Translations under genes and position numbers: made by a program
Part shown: piece after piece, positions 42,867 to 44,428 of the stretch
Position numbering within the stretch: the stretch's first letter is position 1
Layout of the letters: the number at the start of each line of letters is the position of its first letter
Notes under the pieces: generated by a model
The model's input: only the letters and a program-made list of their open reading frames with translations
Told to the model about the DNA's origin: nothing
Database searches by the model: none
Assembly (NCBI GenBank): GCA_945870155.1
Contig: CAMBSB010000026.1
Location: 1-44,428, forward strand
DNA: 44,428 bases
Direction of reading: 5' to 3'
DNA from: Paludibacter jiangxiensis
GTDB lineage: Bacteria; Bacteroidota; Bacteroidia; Bacteroidales; Paludibacteraceae

Positions 42867-43271
42867 CTTTTAGAAATAAATTTGTTAGTGAATGCAATAT
42901 TACAACTATTTTTTAAAATTATGCTATACACCTTATTGAATTTTCGCATTCGTTATTTAAATGTATGGGTTCAATATATTTCAACATACAGTATATCAAT
43001 TATATAAATATTACTATTGACTTGCTTGTAGAGCTAAGTAAGTTTAAACACTAAAAATATGCTTAGTATGTGTATAGGTGAAAAATTAAATATAATAATG
43101 CTTCTACCTCTACAAATACAAATTATTAAGTGTTTTTTGGTTTTTATTATCTGAAGATAAAAGGACAAAGTTACGGTTCAGACTAAATTATAAACAACCA
43201 GAATTTAAACGAAATATCGAATCAAAAAGCTAAAAAAAATATTGTTTTATTCGTGTTTCAGCTTTAAGCAT
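42867..43271. other. divergent intergenic region between DUF47 and the AraC-type gene
   Basis: This AT-rich gap separates divergent transcription units and must hold both promoters. No good TAnnTTTG was found on the minus strand for DUF47, and no gene or RNA was recognised. Confidence 0.5.
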
Positions 43272-43279
43272 TATATTTG
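43272..43279 (+). promoter_or_regulatory. -7 element of the AraC-type regulator gene
   Basis: TATATTTG matches TAnnTTTG and lies 19 bp upstream of the ATG at 43299. The nearest upstream TTG (43242-43244) is 27 bp away, longer than usual. Confidence 0.45.
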
Positions 43280-43298
43280 CAATATAAATTCAACTTAA

Positions 43299-44366
43299 AT
43301 GAATACACTGGTTTGGATAGGATTTTGTCAGAGTGTTTTTGCGGCTATAATTATGTTAGCCAAAAAAGAAAGATCGCAGCCTGATAAGATTCTTTCAGCC
43401 TGGTTGATTCTTTTAGGAATTGAATTTTTTACTTGTGCTTTCGATTTTAATTTTTTCGGGAAACCCAAACTTTCCAGTTCATTTTTATTGTTCAATCCCG
43501 CTTTATTTATTTATATCCAATCACTTACTAAGCCCAATTTCCGATTACATTGGAGTCAGTTATTGCATTTAATTCCTTTTGTGGTTTTCGAAATTGTGGT
43601 TTATATTATTGACGAACCCTTTTTGTTAGATAACTTTTTTAAGTTCGATAAACATTTTCTATTTAGAATTTTATTCGCATTTGCAACTATACTTTCGTGG
43701 TGCATATATAATCCTTTGAGTTTGATAGCAGTACATAAACACCGCATGTTTTTACGCAGCGAGAAATCAAATATCGAACGCAATGAAAATCTATCATGGG
43801 TGCTATTTGTCGCAATTTTTTATGCAGTTTATTGTTGCATAGCTTTTATAATCACTGTTTTTGTCTTTTTTCAACATCTCGACACATTGATTCCTCATTA
43901 TTACAATTACGTAGTTCTTTTATTTCTTGTATATGTGCTGAGTTTTTATGGTTTACTTCAAAAGCAATTACCAAATAAATATTTGGTAAACAAAGTATTA
44001 TATAAAAATTCAAGTTTGAGTCCTGAAAATAAAGAAAAAATAAAACATAAACTTCTCAACCATTTTGAAATAAACAAAGCTTTTCTCGATCCGGATTTAA
44101 ATATGGATTCACTTGCTGTAGCTCTTCATATTCCAAAGCATCAGTTAACAGAAGTACTAAGCACTGTTATAGGTAAGAATTTTTTTCAATTTGTGAATTC
44201 ATACAGAATAGATGCCGTCAAAACTATGTTGCTTAATTCCAAAAATCGATACTCCATCGAAGCAATAGGCTATGAATGTGGTTTTTCGAGCAAATCATCC
44301 TTTTATTCTGTTTTTAAAGAATTAACAGGCGAAACTCCCATTTCATTCCGGAAGAAAATAAATTAA
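43299..44366 (+). CDS. membrane-bound AraC-family transcriptional regulator
   Basis: The 355-residue protein has about six to seven membrane spans in residues 1-222 (including a PALFIYIQSLTKPNFRLHW segment typical of this group) and a C-terminal AraC-type double HTH (about 255-353). The second HTH ends YSIEAIGYECGFSSKSSFYSVFKELTGETPISFRKK. Such membrane AraC proteins are common in Bacteroidota and couple an envelope or lipid signal directly to DNA. It is divergent to the phosphate operon, so it might regulate it, but it could equally act elsewhere. The remaining 62 bp of the window hold nothing recognisable. Confidence 0.88.
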   Translation: MNTLVWIGFCQSVFAAIIMLAKKERSQPDKILSAWLILLGIEFFTCAFDFNFFGKPKLSSSFLLFNPALFIYIQSLTKPNFRLHWSQLLHLIPFVVFEIVVYIIDEPFLLDNFFKFDKHFLFRILFAFATILSWCIYNPLSLIAVHKHRMFLRSEKSNIERNENLSWVLFVAIFYAVYCCIAFIITVFVFFQHLDTLIPHYYNYVVLLFLVYVLSFYGLLQKQLPNKYLVNKVLYKNSSLSPENKEKIKHKLLNHFEINKAFLDPDLNMDSLAVALHIPKHQLTEVLSTVIGKNFFQFVNSYRIDAVKTMLLNSKNRYSIEAIGYECGFSSKSSFYSVFKELTGETPISFRKKIN

Positions 44367-44428
44367 ATTCTCAAAAGTCAAACCCTTCATTTTTTTATTT
44401 ATACTTTTTGTTGTCCAATTTCTGAAAT

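Overview
The window is chromosomal DNA of an AT-rich member of the Bacteroidota, probably a Bacteroidales or Marinilabiliales relative. The grounds are a secreted enzyme with a type IX secretion (Por) C-terminal sorting tail, many lipoproteins with SSC/TSC-type lipoboxes, recurrent TAnnTTTG -7 promoter elements paired with TTG at -33, a LytS/LytTR-type sensor pair, and a LuxR-type HTH typical of this phylum. No rRNA, tRNA, CRISPR array or integrase gene was seen.

Layout. 1-8.2 kb (+): an eroded alpha/beta hydrolase, a 37-residue membrane microprotein, a class-C-type serine hydrolase, a divergent CPBP membrane protein, a six-PAS histidine kinase with its LytTR regulator, a small membrane protein and a long RsgA-type GTPase. 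8.2-10.9 kb: a CoA-binding protein gene whose last 38 bp are repeated 2.1 kb downstream, on the far side of a T9SS-secreted sulfatase. 11-15.3 kb: one likely operon (surface-repeat protein, DUF6544-like protein, two lipoproteins, GNAT). 15.4-20.9 kb: a second GNAT, a canonical CPBP protease, an alpha/beta hydrolase, a flavodoxin, a second CoA-binding paralogue and a flavodoxin-ferredoxin fusion. 20.9-27.5 kb (-): methyltransferase, cobalamin-dependent methionine synthase, M64 metallopeptidase and a short regulatory-domain protein. 27.9-31.1 kb (+): PdxH, a DEAD-box helicase and Sua5. 31.1-42.9 kb (-): Lrp/AsnC regulator, canonical RsgA, an unknown membrane protein, a DASS transporter with a lipoprotein propeller, CYTH and CYTH-like proteins, then a phosphate locus (lamin-tail lipoprotein, OprP/O porin, PiT transporter, DUF47). 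The window closes with a membrane-bound AraC-type regulator (+).

Most notable content. A family of short C-rich palindromes built on CCCTAACCCC plus a hairpin is scattered through the window. One pair of such palindromes brackets a complete DUF559 (VSR-like) endonuclease domain that sits in frame inside methionine synthase, in the linker between its homocysteine and folate modules. Another pair forms a nuclease-free, MITE-like 101-bp element at 37.3 kb. Together they suggest a nuclease-linked mobile palindrome that tolerates insertion into coding sequence. Other points of interest are a PiT phosphate transporter fused to a LuxR-type DNA-binding domain beside DUF47 and an OprP-type porin, the direct repeats flanking the sulfatase, and a histidine kinase whose PAS array looks internally duplicated.
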